Assembly: GCA_022446985.1 (NCBI GenBank)
Contig: JAKVBD010000032.1
Span: 1 to 56,391, forward strand
DNA: 56,391 nucleotides
Source: Lentisphaerales bacterium
GTDB lineage: Bacteria; Verrucomicrobiota; Lentisphaeria; Lentisphaerales; Lentisphaeraceae
Reading direction: 5' to 3'
Each line of letters opens with the position of its first letter. Position 1 is the first letter of the stretch. The notes under the pieces were generated by a model, which saw only the letters and a list, made by a program, of their open reading frames with translations, was not told the origin of the DNA and made no database searches. A program made the position numbers and the translations under genes. Of the stretch, positions 27,001 to 35,550 are shown piece after piece.

Positions 27001-27675
27001 GCCACTCAAGAGTTCATAAACTGTTGCCCCCAGAGCAAAAATATCTGCTTGATAATCAATGTCTCCGCCAATTGCCTGTTCCGGCGCCATATAGTAAGGC
27101 GTTCCCACCGGGACTCCAGCACCAGTTAATTCCAACTCTTCTTCACTGCTCTCTAATATTGGCTTAGCCAGCCCTAAGTCGACTATTTTCACATAGTCAT
27201 CTTTAGTGAGCATCAGGTTTTGCGGCTTAATATCGCGGTGAATTATTTTGTAGTTATCCCATGCAAACTTAAGACCTATAATCGTTTGCTTCATGATTGG
27301 GATAATTTTATTAGCTGAAAATGGGCCATTCTTTTTGAGAATTTCATCCAGAGCACTGCCATTGATAAATTCCATGGCAATATACCAATTCTCAGACTCA
27401 AAATTGGCTTCATATATCTGAGCAATGTTTGGATGATTAATAGCCGCGGCGCTCTTGGCCTCTCGTATAAAGCGTTGCTCAATATTTTGACGAGCTGCAG
27501 GATTAGGCAAAGATGCCAACATCGCGCGGCGCATGAATTTTATAGCAACTTGACGTGAAAGGGTTAAGTCCTCGGCAAGGAAAACATCTCCCATGCCGCC
27601 TTCTCCCAACAATTTTTCGAGACGAAAGTGGGAGATAGTCCGTCCTGCCTCTATCTTAAAAGAGTTGTCACTCAT
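24010..27675 (-). CDS. Ser/Thr kinase with second degenerate kinase domain, coiled coil and FGE-sulfatase-like domain
   Basis: 1221 residues. Domain 1 (about 15-285) is a complete Hanks kinase: GEGGMG, VAIKF (Lys46), HRDIKPQN (Asp148), VDLGLAKP, GTPYYMAPEQ. Domain 2 (about 342-628) has GRGNSG and CSIKS but HNDLKPVS in the catalytic loop (Asn replaced by Ser) and DYG for DFG. A membrane helix (about 632-653, IAAAAVVILGAAVVFAM) and a long charged coiled coil (about 665-1000) follow. The C-terminus (about 1008-1218) is a formylglycine-generating-enzyme-like domain: FVWIKDMKVWVAKYEVTNGEY, SGNVWEWTLD, VYGGSWNS, NIGFRVI. It lacks the two catalytic Cys of true FGE, so it is likely a binding or sensor domain. 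Divergent from 27883-30081. Confidence 0.9.
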   Translation of the reverse strand: MSDNSFKIEAGRTISHFRLEKLLGEGGMGDVFLAEDLTLSRQVAIKFMRRAMLASLPNPAARQNIEQRFIREAKSAAAINHPNIAQIYEANFESENWYIAMEFINGSALDEILKKNGPFSANKIIPIMKQTIIGLKFAWDNYKIIHRDIKPQNLMLTKDDYVKIVDLGLAKPILESSEEELELTGAGVPVGTPYYMAPEQAIGGDIDYQADIFALGATVYELLSGKKAFKGKTPPMIYNKMINKDYVSLTEFGVDAQLSSLIDKMIEPKQVDRIQTYDDLLKEIDLSTVAHDENAATLLDVRGLGISTANDLTQAGTIFGTAVTGSLSDEMATMIDVFLPVDFKINDRYRVLKVIGRGNSGIVYKCLDTQLERECSIKSIASGREYSHGAFPRIKKNFKRLAGLKHKNLVEISDIHESEDGSEIFIVMELLTGKNLLEYLNSITHVQERIDLSKEAPILRKIAVALDSIGQQFSLVHNDLKPVSIFICSDETVKFLDYGVTYMDSSDDVNVFDNEKWKYPIADPDYMSPEIWKHQKPSISADQYSFAVVVYEMLSHKLPFWLKELKNQTKIDNDDFTGLLKIQYDRVVTQAPARVEDLSSSENKALQKALSKSPDQRFSSCEEFIVALTGEAKPKTTLIAAAAVVILGAAVVFAMKGEDISVDVVTQDVVKPSIESPEDIAEREAEEAARQKIYEAKQESLKAVTESLLKYSETWGALKAAIKESGKQEKFTRIEKAVLKHVEAGEVEQATTRLKELTQFVDSEKATLKQALATELVQLKSQKDALSLAVKSLLFLDKTAGTKLSAIEAKASLWQQLSPNEKREVFVLQIDELKLMRDFLNGSARKNYMAELAQKAKSCEEQFKRFEQLKEFSVSYEIIKEEYAAARQAYTEKQLESSFAKFTSLSESLVKGISTAESALKDKVNTIHKELTDKISKLEADKEINPNIALEVDELSVQFRLARALKSERKYTEAYDEYNSLSKVIETLQTKVNSLKLAQPGKDWRVPKLGMSFVWIKDMKVWVAKYEVTNGEYRKFKPEFKNNIFQGVGSLNGDRQPVSLVSFSEAEAYCKWLTANAREKGQVPKGYIFRLPTAAEWKKFATAGKMTFFPWGESWPPKQGNFGDPRLNPENKPEWKDYDDKVLLTSPVEKSGMNDWKLLGCSGNVWEWTLDAEGDNRAVYGGSWNSISKIELQTNPTGNYAPLTLTADNIGFRVILAPPVD

Positions 27676-27882
27676 ATATTTGTATCCACCAAATAGCCCA
27701 TTTCAGGTTAAAACAAAAAAATCATTAAAAACTGGCTCTATTATACAAAGTACACAAGAATATTTTGTTACCTTATATTATTTTGTATATGCTTAGAGAT
27801 TAAGTTAATCAACTACAGGTGTCAAGCCTGTAACGGCACAGTCTGATGCAGAACTGTTTGAATCCTCTGAATAGGGTAAAAA

Positions 27883-30081
27883 ATGATACTGAACCGCTCC
27901 TGTCTTCAATGTAATGAAACGATAACCGCCACTTTAAATGAAATGAAACATATGGGCCTTTGTCCCCATTGCAATGCTGACCCTGGACAAATGGACTGCA
28001 CACTGGCAGAGGGTGACTCAATTGGCTCGAACTACATTTTACAAGAAAAAATCTCTATAGACGACTTCGGCAGCTATTTCTTGGGGAACTCTGATGACGG
28101 AACTCCAGTTCACATTAAATCACTCGCGCCACAAATGCACAGGGACGAAGAGGCCAAAGGACGCTTTCTCCGCGAAATTGAGCTTCTTAGTGAAATAAGA
28201 CACCCTGCAATTGTTGCTGTTCTTGAATCGGGGCAAGATGAAGGCGTTTACTACCTTGTTACAGAATATAACGATGGCGTTGATCTTAAGGAGTACTTAA
28301 AAGACCAGGGTAAGATTCCTGAAAAAGATGCCGCGAATCTTATCGTACCAATCGTCGAAGCTCTACAAGCTGTTTGGGATGATAAAAAGATTGTCCATCG
28401 AGATATAAAGCCTGAAAAAATATTCCTGACAGACGACAATCATGTTAAGATCATCGACATTGGCCTGGCTAAATCTCTCGACAACGAAGACTCTATGGAC
28501 CTGACTGGCGCAGGTTTTACTGTCGGAACTCCTAATTATCTCAGTCCTGAACAAGCGAGTGCCGAAGAACTCGACTTCAAAACCGACATGTATTCTCTGG
28601 GACTTGTTTTCTACGAACTTTTGACTGGCCAACAAGCCTTCTCCGGTCCCGTCATGGAAGTACTCAATAGACAATTAAATGAGATGCCAACTCCTGTAAA
28701 TGAGGTTAATCCGGCTATTTCCGAAAGATGTGCTAAAACCATTGAAAAAATGATCGCCAAATCAAAAGAGGATCGTTTTGAAAGTTGGGCTCATTGTCTT
28801 GAAGCCATTAACTTACTGATGGACATTACTGTACTTCAGACTGACCTAACATTTGATCTATCTGACTTAGAAGAAGGCGATGACTTTGAACCTTCTATGG
28901 AAAATCTGAATACTGAAGACGATGGGGTCTTTAGTTCAGCGCCTAAAGTAAACGCTTCTGGTATCATCCTTGAAGAGGTAGAAGCCGACAATGAAAAAGA
29001 TGCATCTGAAGAATCTGGTGGCATCGATAAAATCGAAGCTGGAAGCATTATTGGCAATGGCTACGAAATCGACCGTAAAATCGCCGATGGCAGTATGGGT
29101 GAAATCTATCTGGCATTCTGTGAAGAAAAAGACAAACTTGTTCAAGTCAAAATTCTACCATCTCACATGACCGTTGATCAAGAGAAAGTTGAGCGTTTCC
29201 TACAGGAAATTAAAATTTCAGCTTCTCTGAGCCATCCTAACCTTCTGTCTGTTATCGAAGCCGGCGAAGATAATGGTCGTTACTACCTGGTAACAGAGTA
29301 TGAAGAAGGCATCTCTTTTCATGATCACATTGGCCGTTATGCTCCTATTCATGAAAAAGATGTGCTGAACATTCTTATTCAAATCGCCGAAGTTCTTAAC
29401 TATGCCTGGAAAGAAAAGAAACTTTTACACCGCGAAATCAAACCTGAAAATATTTTGATAAAAGAAGGTTCAAAAGATGCCAAACTTACTGACTTTGGTG
29501 TTGCCAAAGTTATGGAAGACGATGGTATGAACCTAACCGGCATGGGCTTCACCATAGGGACTCCTGAGTACATGAGTCCTGAACAGGTCAGAGGCGACGA
29601 TGATCTTGACCCAAGATCCGATATGTACGCCATGGGTCTGGTTCTTTACGAAGCTGTTTCCAAAAAGAAGCCATTTCAATCTGACAATATCATGTCACTT
29701 ATGAACATGCAGATGAACGACCCTCACGCCAATATTCAAACTTTGAACTCAAAAGTTTCTAATGAATGCAGTGAGTTAATCGACAAACTTCTTGAAAAAG
29801 ACAGAGATAATCGCTTCCTGAACTGGAACGATCTTATAAAGTCTATGAGGCGTGTACAAGAAGGTAAATCTATACTAACCGTTGATGTCAAACCAAGGAC
29901 TAAGCCACTGACAAAAATCGAAATGGCCGATAAGAAACAAAAAATGGAATCGACTATCCAGCAGATGGACCCAGTCAGTTCAAATGGCAATTCCGAAAAG
30001 AAAAGCCCCCTACTTTTAATTGGTGGGATTGTGATTGTCGTAGTCATAGTCATTCTAGTTATGGTTCTTGGCGGTAAATAG
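27883..30081 (+). CDS. Tail-anchored double kinase-like protein with N-terminal zinc ribbon and altered catalytic residues
   Basis: 732 residues. CLQCN and CPHCN near residues 8-35 form a CXXC-CXXC zinc ribbon. Kinase fold 1 (about 45-315) lacks a proper glycine loop, keeps VHIKS, and has HRDIKPEK (Asp174 present, Asn replaced by Lys179) and DIGLAKS. An acidic linker (about 330-380) follows. Kinase fold 2 (about 390-660) has ADGSMGEIY and VQVKIL but HREIKPEN: Glu518 takes the place of the catalytic Asp; DFG (Asp537) is intact and GTPEYMSPEQ follows. A C-terminal hydrophobic segment (LLLIGGIVIVVVIVILVMVL) ends the protein, so both folds should face the cytoplasm. Each fold carries one damaging substitution; it may be a scaffold or pseudokinase partner of the divergent kinase at 24010-27675. 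Confidence 0.88.
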   Translation: MILNRSCLQCNETITATLNEMKHMGLCPHCNADPGQMDCTLAEGDSIGSNYILQEKISIDDFGSYFLGNSDDGTPVHIKSLAPQMHRDEEAKGRFLREIELLSEIRHPAIVAVLESGQDEGVYYLVTEYNDGVDLKEYLKDQGKIPEKDAANLIVPIVEALQAVWDDKKIVHRDIKPEKIFLTDDNHVKIIDIGLAKSLDNEDSMDLTGAGFTVGTPNYLSPEQASAEELDFKTDMYSLGLVFYELLTGQQAFSGPVMEVLNRQLNEMPTPVNEVNPAISERCAKTIEKMIAKSKEDRFESWAHCLEAINLLMDITVLQTDLTFDLSDLEEGDDFEPSMENLNTEDDGVFSSAPKVNASGIILEEVEADNEKDASEESGGIDKIEAGSIIGNGYEIDRKIADGSMGEIYLAFCEEKDKLVQVKILPSHMTVDQEKVERFLQEIKISASLSHPNLLSVIEAGEDNGRYYLVTEYEEGISFHDHIGRYAPIHEKDVLNILIQIAEVLNYAWKEKKLLHREIKPENILIKEGSKDAKLTDFGVAKVMEDDGMNLTGMGFTIGTPEYMSPEQVRGDDDLDPRSDMYAMGLVLYEAVSKKKPFQSDNIMSLMNMQMNDPHANIQTLNSKVSNECSELIDKLLEKDRDNRFLNWNDLIKSMRRVQEGKSILTVDVKPRTKPLTKIEMADKKQKMESTIQQMDPVSSNGNSEKKSPLLLIGGIVIVVVIVILVMVLGGK

Positions 30082-30117
30082 CCAACTTTCTTCCCTTTAT
30101 GTATCCTTCAAGAAAAA

Positions 30118-30148
30118 CTGGTGAAATTAGGTAAATACATTTCACCAG
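30118..30148. terminator. Hairpin downstream of the double-kinase gene
   Basis: CTGGTGAAA (30118-30126) and TTTCACCAG (30140-30148) form a perfect nine-pair stem with a 13-base loop, 37 bases past the stop. No T run follows, so it may be a processing or factor-dependent end. Confidence 0.45.
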
Positions 30149-30279
30149 GCGCCTACACTCAGGTAATATGATGATGATTTCCCACATTTACCTATTAGCG
30201 AATTCTAGAAATTTATCTTACCTGACTATAAGAATTTTCAACCTCCTGTGATTGATCTTCAAACAATACGGGAGGAAAC

Positions 30280-30591
30280 ATGGCACGACTTCGACTGAGC
30301 AATCTTTTAAGTATAATTTACTTAGTAGGATGCCTTTCTTACGACGATCTTCAAGAGATAAAAGGATTTCAAAGTCTAAGTGATGCTCAAGAAAATTTCG
30401 AAGAGCTTATCGAGTATTTAGAAGAACCCTGTGAAAACCCCAAATTATATGCACATGTCATGCAAACTGCTCATCAGATAGCAGAAGACAATAACCTTAA
30501 ACTGCACACCCCTTACTCATATAAACAATATCAGCAATTTCTCTTTCGTAACTGTACGTCAATCGACTTGAGTGAAGTTAAAAATTGGTAA
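30280..30591 (+). CDS. Hypothetical protein, possibly the surviving 5' part of a longer gene
   Basis: 103 residues, with a good ribosome-binding site (GGGAGGAA, seven bases before the ATG). The N-terminus SNLLSIIYLVGC could be a lipoprotein signal (LVGC), but there is no clear family match. The rest is helical and charged (SLSDAQENFEELIEYLEEP). The same frame continues past its TAA through several further stops to about 31070 with good coding look, so this may be only the start of a decayed larger gene. The function is not recognised. Confidence 0.5.
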   Translation: MARLRLSNLLSIIYLVGCLSYDDLQEIKGFQSLSDAQENFEELIEYLEEPCENPKLYAHVMQTAHQIAEDNNLKLHTPYSYKQYQQFLFRNCTSIDLSEVKNW

Positions 30592-31469
30592 GGTTAAAAC
30601 TGTAGAGCTGAAGTTAGTTACTTAAAATCTTACGCCATGCAACTTTTTCTTAAACAAGCAAAAGCAAATTCAGTCCAAAGTCATTTAAAAGCATTTTATA
30701 TTCGCAATAAACTCAACAGAGAACAGATTACTCTTCTTGCCAAAGCTGTTGAAAAACAAAAAATTCACTTAGTCAATAACACACCATTTTGTTATTATTA
30801 AATGAGTTACTTCACAGAAACTCACCAGCAGTGGCCAACCGGTCTAATGCTTTTCTTAAACTCACAAGTGGCTTATCTTTTAAAGCATGATAAAGCGAAG
30901 CTTATTATCAGCTTTTCTTAAACAGCTAGGGATCATTCTAAATTTAAGCGTACTTTTTTTGAGAATGCTCTTCAAAACCAGTTCATCTTTTCCAGTAGTT
31001 TCAAACAACAAAGCTTTATCCATTACCTCAGCCAGCTTAATCTTAAAGCCCCTAGGAGTTGAAGCTCAGAGATAACCTTTACTTAAAGTACCTGGCTTCC
31101 AGACACATGGCAGCTCTAGTAAAATCATGCCCCACACGTTCAGATTTAAACCTCAATTATTGGTTCTGGCAAAGAATGACCTCTCTTGAAGAAATAGATA
31201 AACTCTCCGCCTTTGAAATCCTCTTAGCCCACTCTCCACTTGCCTATATTACCTCTCTCTGTCAAGCAAGATTCTCTAATACCAATTTCCACAAAGTTCT
31301 GAACTTAACTGAAATTGCAGCTCAGCATTTAAAGACGCTCAAAAGCGACAAAATATTATACGCTATAAAGAACTCTACATCCTTCATACACCCTCATTTC
31401 ATTTTAGGAGAATGCTCACAAGTAAAGCTTGAAATAATGACATCTCTCAAATCCAAAAGTGAATATTAG
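30592..31469 (+). pseudogene. Decayed coding remnant of unknown family
   Basis: Three stretches read as plausible protein. The first, in the frame of 30280-30591, is NCRAEVSYLKSYAMQLFLKQ to NNTPFCYY. The second is SYFTETHQQWPTGLMLFLNS through a TAA and on to FIHYLSQLNLKAPRS. The third, in another frame from about 31059, runs NLYLKYLASRHMAALVKSC to a TAG/TGA-free end at 31469. Interruptions include the stops just after 30591, a TAA at about 30802, one at about 30919 and a frameshift near 31060. I do not recognise the family. The last piece alone is 136 residues and could still be expressed from a TTG. Confidence 0.45.
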
Positions 31470-31512
31470 TGTAGGAAAGGTTTTAAAAAATCTGACATGA
31501 AAATTTGGAAAG

Positions 31513-32698
31513 TTGCTTACCCAAGTGAGCAGCAATCCTACCCTAACAGCCAAAGAAGGCATTAAACTCTCCTATTCATACAAAAATCATGTCGCTAAAA
31601 ATTTAACTATTCTTTCTGAGTTTAAACCAGAATCAAATATCCTGAATCTCACCTTTCCGAAAGCACAGAATGGCCATTCCCCTAATCGCTCAATCAATTC
31701 ACTTAAAGGCAGAGATACTAAACATATTTATGGTATAAAGTGAAAAATGGACCGCATGCTGAGACTTATGGCAACCATAGTCAACAAGGCATTGCCGGCA
31801 GTAATGCCCCCATAGGTGAACATGGAGAAAAAGGGAGCCATGGCATGCGTGGAAAAAATGGCGCAATTGGTGGTGACGGAGGAAATGGTGCAAACCTGAC
31901 GATTAAATTCAAAGGCAATGCAGCCTTCATTAAATTGATGCAGAAAAATATCAGCTATTCTATTGAAGGCAGGTTAGGTAGCAGCCCCCGTAATTCCGGC
32001 GAAGCCGGCACTGGAGGCAAAGGCGACATATCAAAAGGTGGACAGGGCGGATACCGAGGAAAAAATGACTTAGGAGGAACTCCGGGACACGGAGGGAACG
32101 GATTTATCTGGATATGAATTCACTTTAGAATGCAGCTATAGCTCACATAATCATTATGGACGCCGGAATTGTCGCAGTTCACATCGTCTATGGGAGTTTA
32201 CCGGCCAATTTTTATGCTCCTCAAAATATCGACACGGAAGCCGTGGTTGTAAAAGTCACCGAAAATGGAAGTATAGCAAATACTGTAATTGTAACTCTTC
32301 AAAACACATCTGGGGGTCCAGTTGCAAAGTCGGATTCAAAATTAAAATTTATGAAGAGCATTGTATATGTAATGGCACACATAGCTGGAAAAAAGGGCTC
32401 TGCTCTTTCAAATAATAAACACCGTTCTTGGAGCTATACTGGCTTGTGTAATTGCCGTCGTATTCACCACATCCACCGAGTTCACTGCTCAAAAAATTTC
32501 TGATTAACTAGAAGAATACAACATTCCCATACCCCGGATGGACTTCTCGGGATCGCCGGGACTTCAGGCTCCAATAATCAACTCGGGCAAAATGGGCGAA
32601 ACGGCAAAGATGGAAAAAGGGGACAAATCAGCCTTAGAACAAGACTTGGCCCTAATAGTGAAAACAGCAAAGACGACACTGTGAATTTCAAGCATTAA
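31513..32698 (+). pseudogene. Collagen-like (Gly-X-Y) gene fragments
   Basis: The 5' piece (31513-31743) reads KLSYSYKNHVAKNLTILSEF without clear motif. From 31740 (GTG) a 125-residue frame has Gly-X-Y triplets (GIAGSNAPIGEHGEKGSHG, GKNGAIGGDGGNGAN), a non-repeat middle (FIKLMQKNISYSIEGRLG), then glycine-rich GTGGKGDISKGGQGGYRG. A second frame (32156-32503) reads DTEAVVVKVTENGSIANTV, and a third near 32523-32698 again has Gly-X-Y triplets (GQNGRNGKDGKRGQ). The order and broken frames suggest two collapsed copies of one collagen-like surface or cell-wall protein. The last piece overlaps the 3' end of the TPR gene on the other strand by 11 bases. Confidence 0.5.
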
Positions 32699-33797
32699 AT
32701 TCCTGAAGAATAGCTCGCTTTTGGGCCTCTAACCGAAGGCGCATTGCCTTCATCTGCCGTGTCCCCTTATACACCTTAAATATACAGAAAGTAAACAGAG
32801 CTACTGTACAAGAAAAAATCATGAGAATAGTATTTTGAGGGGTAACATTCAAACCAAGAGTTCCCACACTGCCATTAATTTGTACTTTTAAAAAACTTCT
32901 TGCTTCCATTTCTCTTATAATATTTTCAAATGAAATGATTTTACCAGCTTTCAATAATTCTTCTTCAATTCTTTCAAACGACTGAAGCCAAACTTCAGCC
33001 TGTTTAAATTCATATTGACTGTCGAGACTCATTTTTTCTGAATCAAATACTATCCAAAAAGGTAATAAATAATCATAAAACTCAAATACATTCTGTAATC
33101 GGTATCTCACAAGGGTTCCATAAACTTGCGGATTAAGGCTTTCTGCTCGCTTGTATGCTCTAAATGCCAAAGCATGCTGACTTTCATTCACCAGTATATC
33201 TCCAAGTACGTAGTAGGCATCGGCAAAGCTTCGATCATTCTTAATCAAGGTAACTACATAGTCTTTTTTTGCGATTGAAGCTGTCTTATAGGGATAATCT
33301 TTGTAACTAATCCCTAGAAAATTGCTTGTCTTATCACTTATCTGCCATTGAATCATTTTCAGGTAGTAATCGCCAAGGCCCATATGACCTTCCGGCTTTA
33401 TCTCAAGTGACCTCTTAATATACTTTTCAGCCAATTCAAAGCTTCTTAATTTTTTGTAAAGAACTCCAAGGTTCGCTGCTGTTTCATACTTTCCGGGATG
33501 TAACTTTTCATTCAATGCAAATTCTTTTTGGGCCCGATCCCACTCCTTTAACTTCAAGTAAGCAACTGCGCGATCATTTCTTGCTTCAAAATCTTTAAAG
33601 TTTATCTTGAGCAGTTCTTCCGTCCTGTCTAGTTCTGACTTGTAAAAAGCCTCTCCACGATGAGGAAATTGACCAAGGATTATATCTGCCAGCGCCCCAT
33701 CAATTTGCTTTTCATCCTGCGTTGAATAAGATGTATTTACACAAGACAGTAACAGTAAAAAAAGAAAAAAACGAAGTATGCAAATCAAGATAAACAT
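32688..33797 (-). CDS. TPR-repeat lipoprotein or secreted protein with C-terminal membrane helix
   Basis: The 369-residue protein begins with a hydrophobic signal ending LLLLSC, which fits a lipobox (Cys19). Residues about 60-235 hold tetratricopeptide repeats: ARNDRAVAYLKLKEWDRAQKEF, TAANLGVLYKKLRSFELAEKYI and ADAYYVLGDILVNESQHALAFRAY. A membrane helix lies near the C-terminus (ILMIFSCTVALFTFCIFKVY), followed by a short basic tail. Such layouts suit envelope scaffold proteins. It lies downstream of a sulfatase on the same strand but a terminator (33803-33840) separates them. Function unknown. Confidence 0.75.
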   Translation of the reverse strand: MFILICILRFFLFLLLLSCVNTSYSTQDEKQIDGALADIILGQFPHRGEAFYKSELDRTEELLKINFKDFEARNDRAVAYLKLKEWDRAQKEFALNEKLHPGKYETAANLGVLYKKLRSFELAEKYIKRSLEIKPEGHMGLGDYYLKMIQWQISDKTSNFLGISYKDYPYKTASIAKKDYVVTLIKNDRSFADAYYVLGDILVNESQHALAFRAYKRAESLNPQVYGTLVRYRLQNVFEFYDYLLPFWIVFDSEKMSLDSQYEFKQAEVWLQSFERIEEELLKAGKIISFENIIREMEARSFLKVQINGSVGTLGLNVTPQNTILMIFSCTVALFTFCIFKVYKGTRQMKAMRLRLEAQKRAILQEFNA

Positions 33798-33802
33798 AAA
33801 AA

Positions 33803-33840
33803 GCCCTTAATATTAGTTATAATTATAACTTATTCAGGGC
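33803..33840 (-). terminator. Terminator after the sulfatase at 33866
   Basis: On the minus strand GCCCT (outer) and AGGGC enclose an AT-rich inner palindrome (GTTATAATTATAAC, 33816-33829), followed by five T. The extended hairpin has internal mismatches. It lies 26 bases past the sulfatase stop and 6 bases before the TPR start, so it may also overlap the TPR gene's leader. Confidence 0.65.
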
Positions 33841-33865
33841 CAAAAGGCTATCGTAAATTGAAAGA

Positions 33866-35338
33866 TTACTTCTTTTTAAAGATCTCCAATTCCATCTCGC
33901 CAATCTTTGGAGGAACGTGAGCAGTATAAGTTTTACTGTACTTTTGAACTTCTGTACTCAACTTTTTAATCAATGCTGCATGTTCTGGATTATCTATAAG
34001 ATTCATTGTTTCATGAGGATCGTTTTGATGATCGTAAAGTTCGCGACCTTCACGGCCTTCATTCCACTCTGTGTAGCGCCAGCGTTGAGTGCGTATAGAG
34101 TACCCTTGCTGCTTTGGATTGTAGTGAACCTGACTAATAGCTGGGCGATCCCACTTGGCTGCAGGATTCTTAAGTAGTGGACGCAGGGTAACCCCATCGA
34201 GCCCTTCCGGAACTTTATGACCGGTAAAGTCAACTAGAGTAGGATAAATATCAACAAACTCAACAGGACTAAAGCATTCACCGCCCTGCGTTACACCAGG
34301 CCCTGAAATGATCATCGGTGCACGTACTGAACGTTCAAAATTTTTACGCTTATACCACAGGCCTTTTTCACCTAGAAAATAACCATGGTCAGACCAGAAA
34401 ATCACGATAGTTTTATCCATCAGATCATTTTTCTCAAGAGCATCCAATAAACGTCCTACTTGAGCATCGACAAAAGAAACCGAAGCATAGTAAGCCTGTT
34501 TGCACTTTCTAGCTTGTTCAGGAGTAATGTCATTAAAGTAGTAAGGCCATTTTTTGCCATCGCGTAACATCGCCAGTTTTGGAACATCATTTAGGTCTGC
34601 TTTGGCCTCTTTAAGGTCCTGCATCTCAATTTTCTCAAGAGGGTACATATCAAAATACTTTTTGGGAGCGACATAAGGGCAATGAGGATTGAAGAAACCG
34701 GCAGCTATGAAAAACGGTTCATCCTTATGTTTTTCAATTAGTTCAATTGCTTTAGAAGCAACTTTACCATCGGTGTGATCTGTATCTTCACTGACTGGGT
34801 CCCACCAAGCCATAGAAATTCCCAAACCAGCGCCTTTACGGGACTCTGGATAAACAGTGATACTTTCTTCTTGTGATCGGTCGATCCCATATGGATTAAA
34901 ACGCTCAGTCCAGGTCAGAGCATCGTCTCGACCATTTGTACCGATTTCACGTGGATTTCCGTAGTGATAAATCTTACCGACTCTTGCTGAGTAGTAACCG
35001 CGATTTTTATAAAACTGCCCTAAAGTCACAACATTTGGCATAAGCAGGCGAAGGTCATCTTTCAACCACACGAAACCTGAGGTGTTAGGTCTCAGACCTG
35101 TCATCACACTGGCACGACTCGGGCCACATAAAGCCTGTTGACAGTAGGCCCGATCAAAGCGAACCCCCATCTTAGCCAAACGATCTATATGGGGAGTTTT
35201 AACTTGTTTCACGCCATAACATCCCAAGTCAGTGTTAAGATCATCAGCTGAAATAAAAAGAACATTGTACTTTTCATTTGCAATGACTGAAATGGATATA
35301 AACAAGACTAAAAAGCTAAATAAATAATTTACCTTCAA
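33866..35338 (-). CDS. Secreted sulfatase (iduronate-2-sulfatase-like)
   Basis: The chosen start is TTG at 35338, preceded by AGAAGGAG seven bases upstream; the ATG at 35365 would put this strong ribosome site inside the gene. From there the 490-residue protein has a signal peptide (YLFSFLVLFISISVIA), YNVLFISADDLNTDLGCYG, and the formylglycine motif CGPSR at Cys71. FFIAAGFFNPHCPYVAPKKYFD and FWSDHGYFLGEKGLWYK are typical of iduronate-2-sulfatase-type enzymes. It is transcribed alone, with a terminator downstream. Substrate inferred only as a sulfated sugar. Confidence 0.9.
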   Translation of the reverse strand: MKVNYLFSFLVLFISISVIANEKYNVLFISADDLNTDLGCYGVKQVKTPHIDRLAKMGVRFDRAYCQQALCGPSRASVMTGLRPNTSGFVWLKDDLRLLMPNVVTLGQFYKNRGYYSARVGKIYHYGNPREIGTNGRDDALTWTERFNPYGIDRSQEESITVYPESRKGAGLGISMAWWDPVSEDTDHTDGKVASKAIELIEKHKDEPFFIAAGFFNPHCPYVAPKKYFDMYPLEKIEMQDLKEAKADLNDVPKLAMLRDGKKWPYYFNDITPEQARKCKQAYYASVSFVDAQVGRLLDALEKNDLMDKTIVIFWSDHGYFLGEKGLWYKRKNFERSVRAPMIISGPGVTQGGECFSPVEFVDIYPTLVDFTGHKVPEGLDGVTLRPLLKNPAAKWDRPAISQVHYNPKQQGYSIRTQRWRYTEWNEGREGRELYDHQNDPHETMNLIDNPEHAALIKKLSTEVQKYSKTYTAHVPPKIGEMELEIFKKK

Positions 35339-35517
35339 ACTTAAACTCCTTCTAAAGTTACACATACTAGGATTATTTGCTATAAGAAATAACGCTACAA
35401 TTGATGTACCTATTGACAGCTACCATTCTTTAAATAGCAACTTTACTACACTCCTAGTAAATGGAATGTCGGTCAAATTGAAGAAAAATTCTATATTTTG
35501 TAAAGGTAGTTATAATG

Positions 35518-35542
35518 AAGCGGTAAATAGTTTACCGCTTCC
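35518..35542 (-). terminator. Hairpin after the IclR-amidohydrolase-sulfatase operon
   Basis: GAAGCGGTAAA and TTTACCGCTTC form an 11-pair stem with a three-base loop, nine bases past the sulfatase stop at 35551. The downstream sequence on the minus strand is only partly T-rich (ATTATAACT), so it is a probable but not textbook terminator. Confidence 0.7.
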
Positions 35543-35550
35543 AAAAAATA

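Noticed and set aside
32156..32503. 115-codon frame as an intact gene
   Set aside because: Only part resembles coding sequence, the C-terminal third looks like random frame, and it lies between broken collagen-like pieces.
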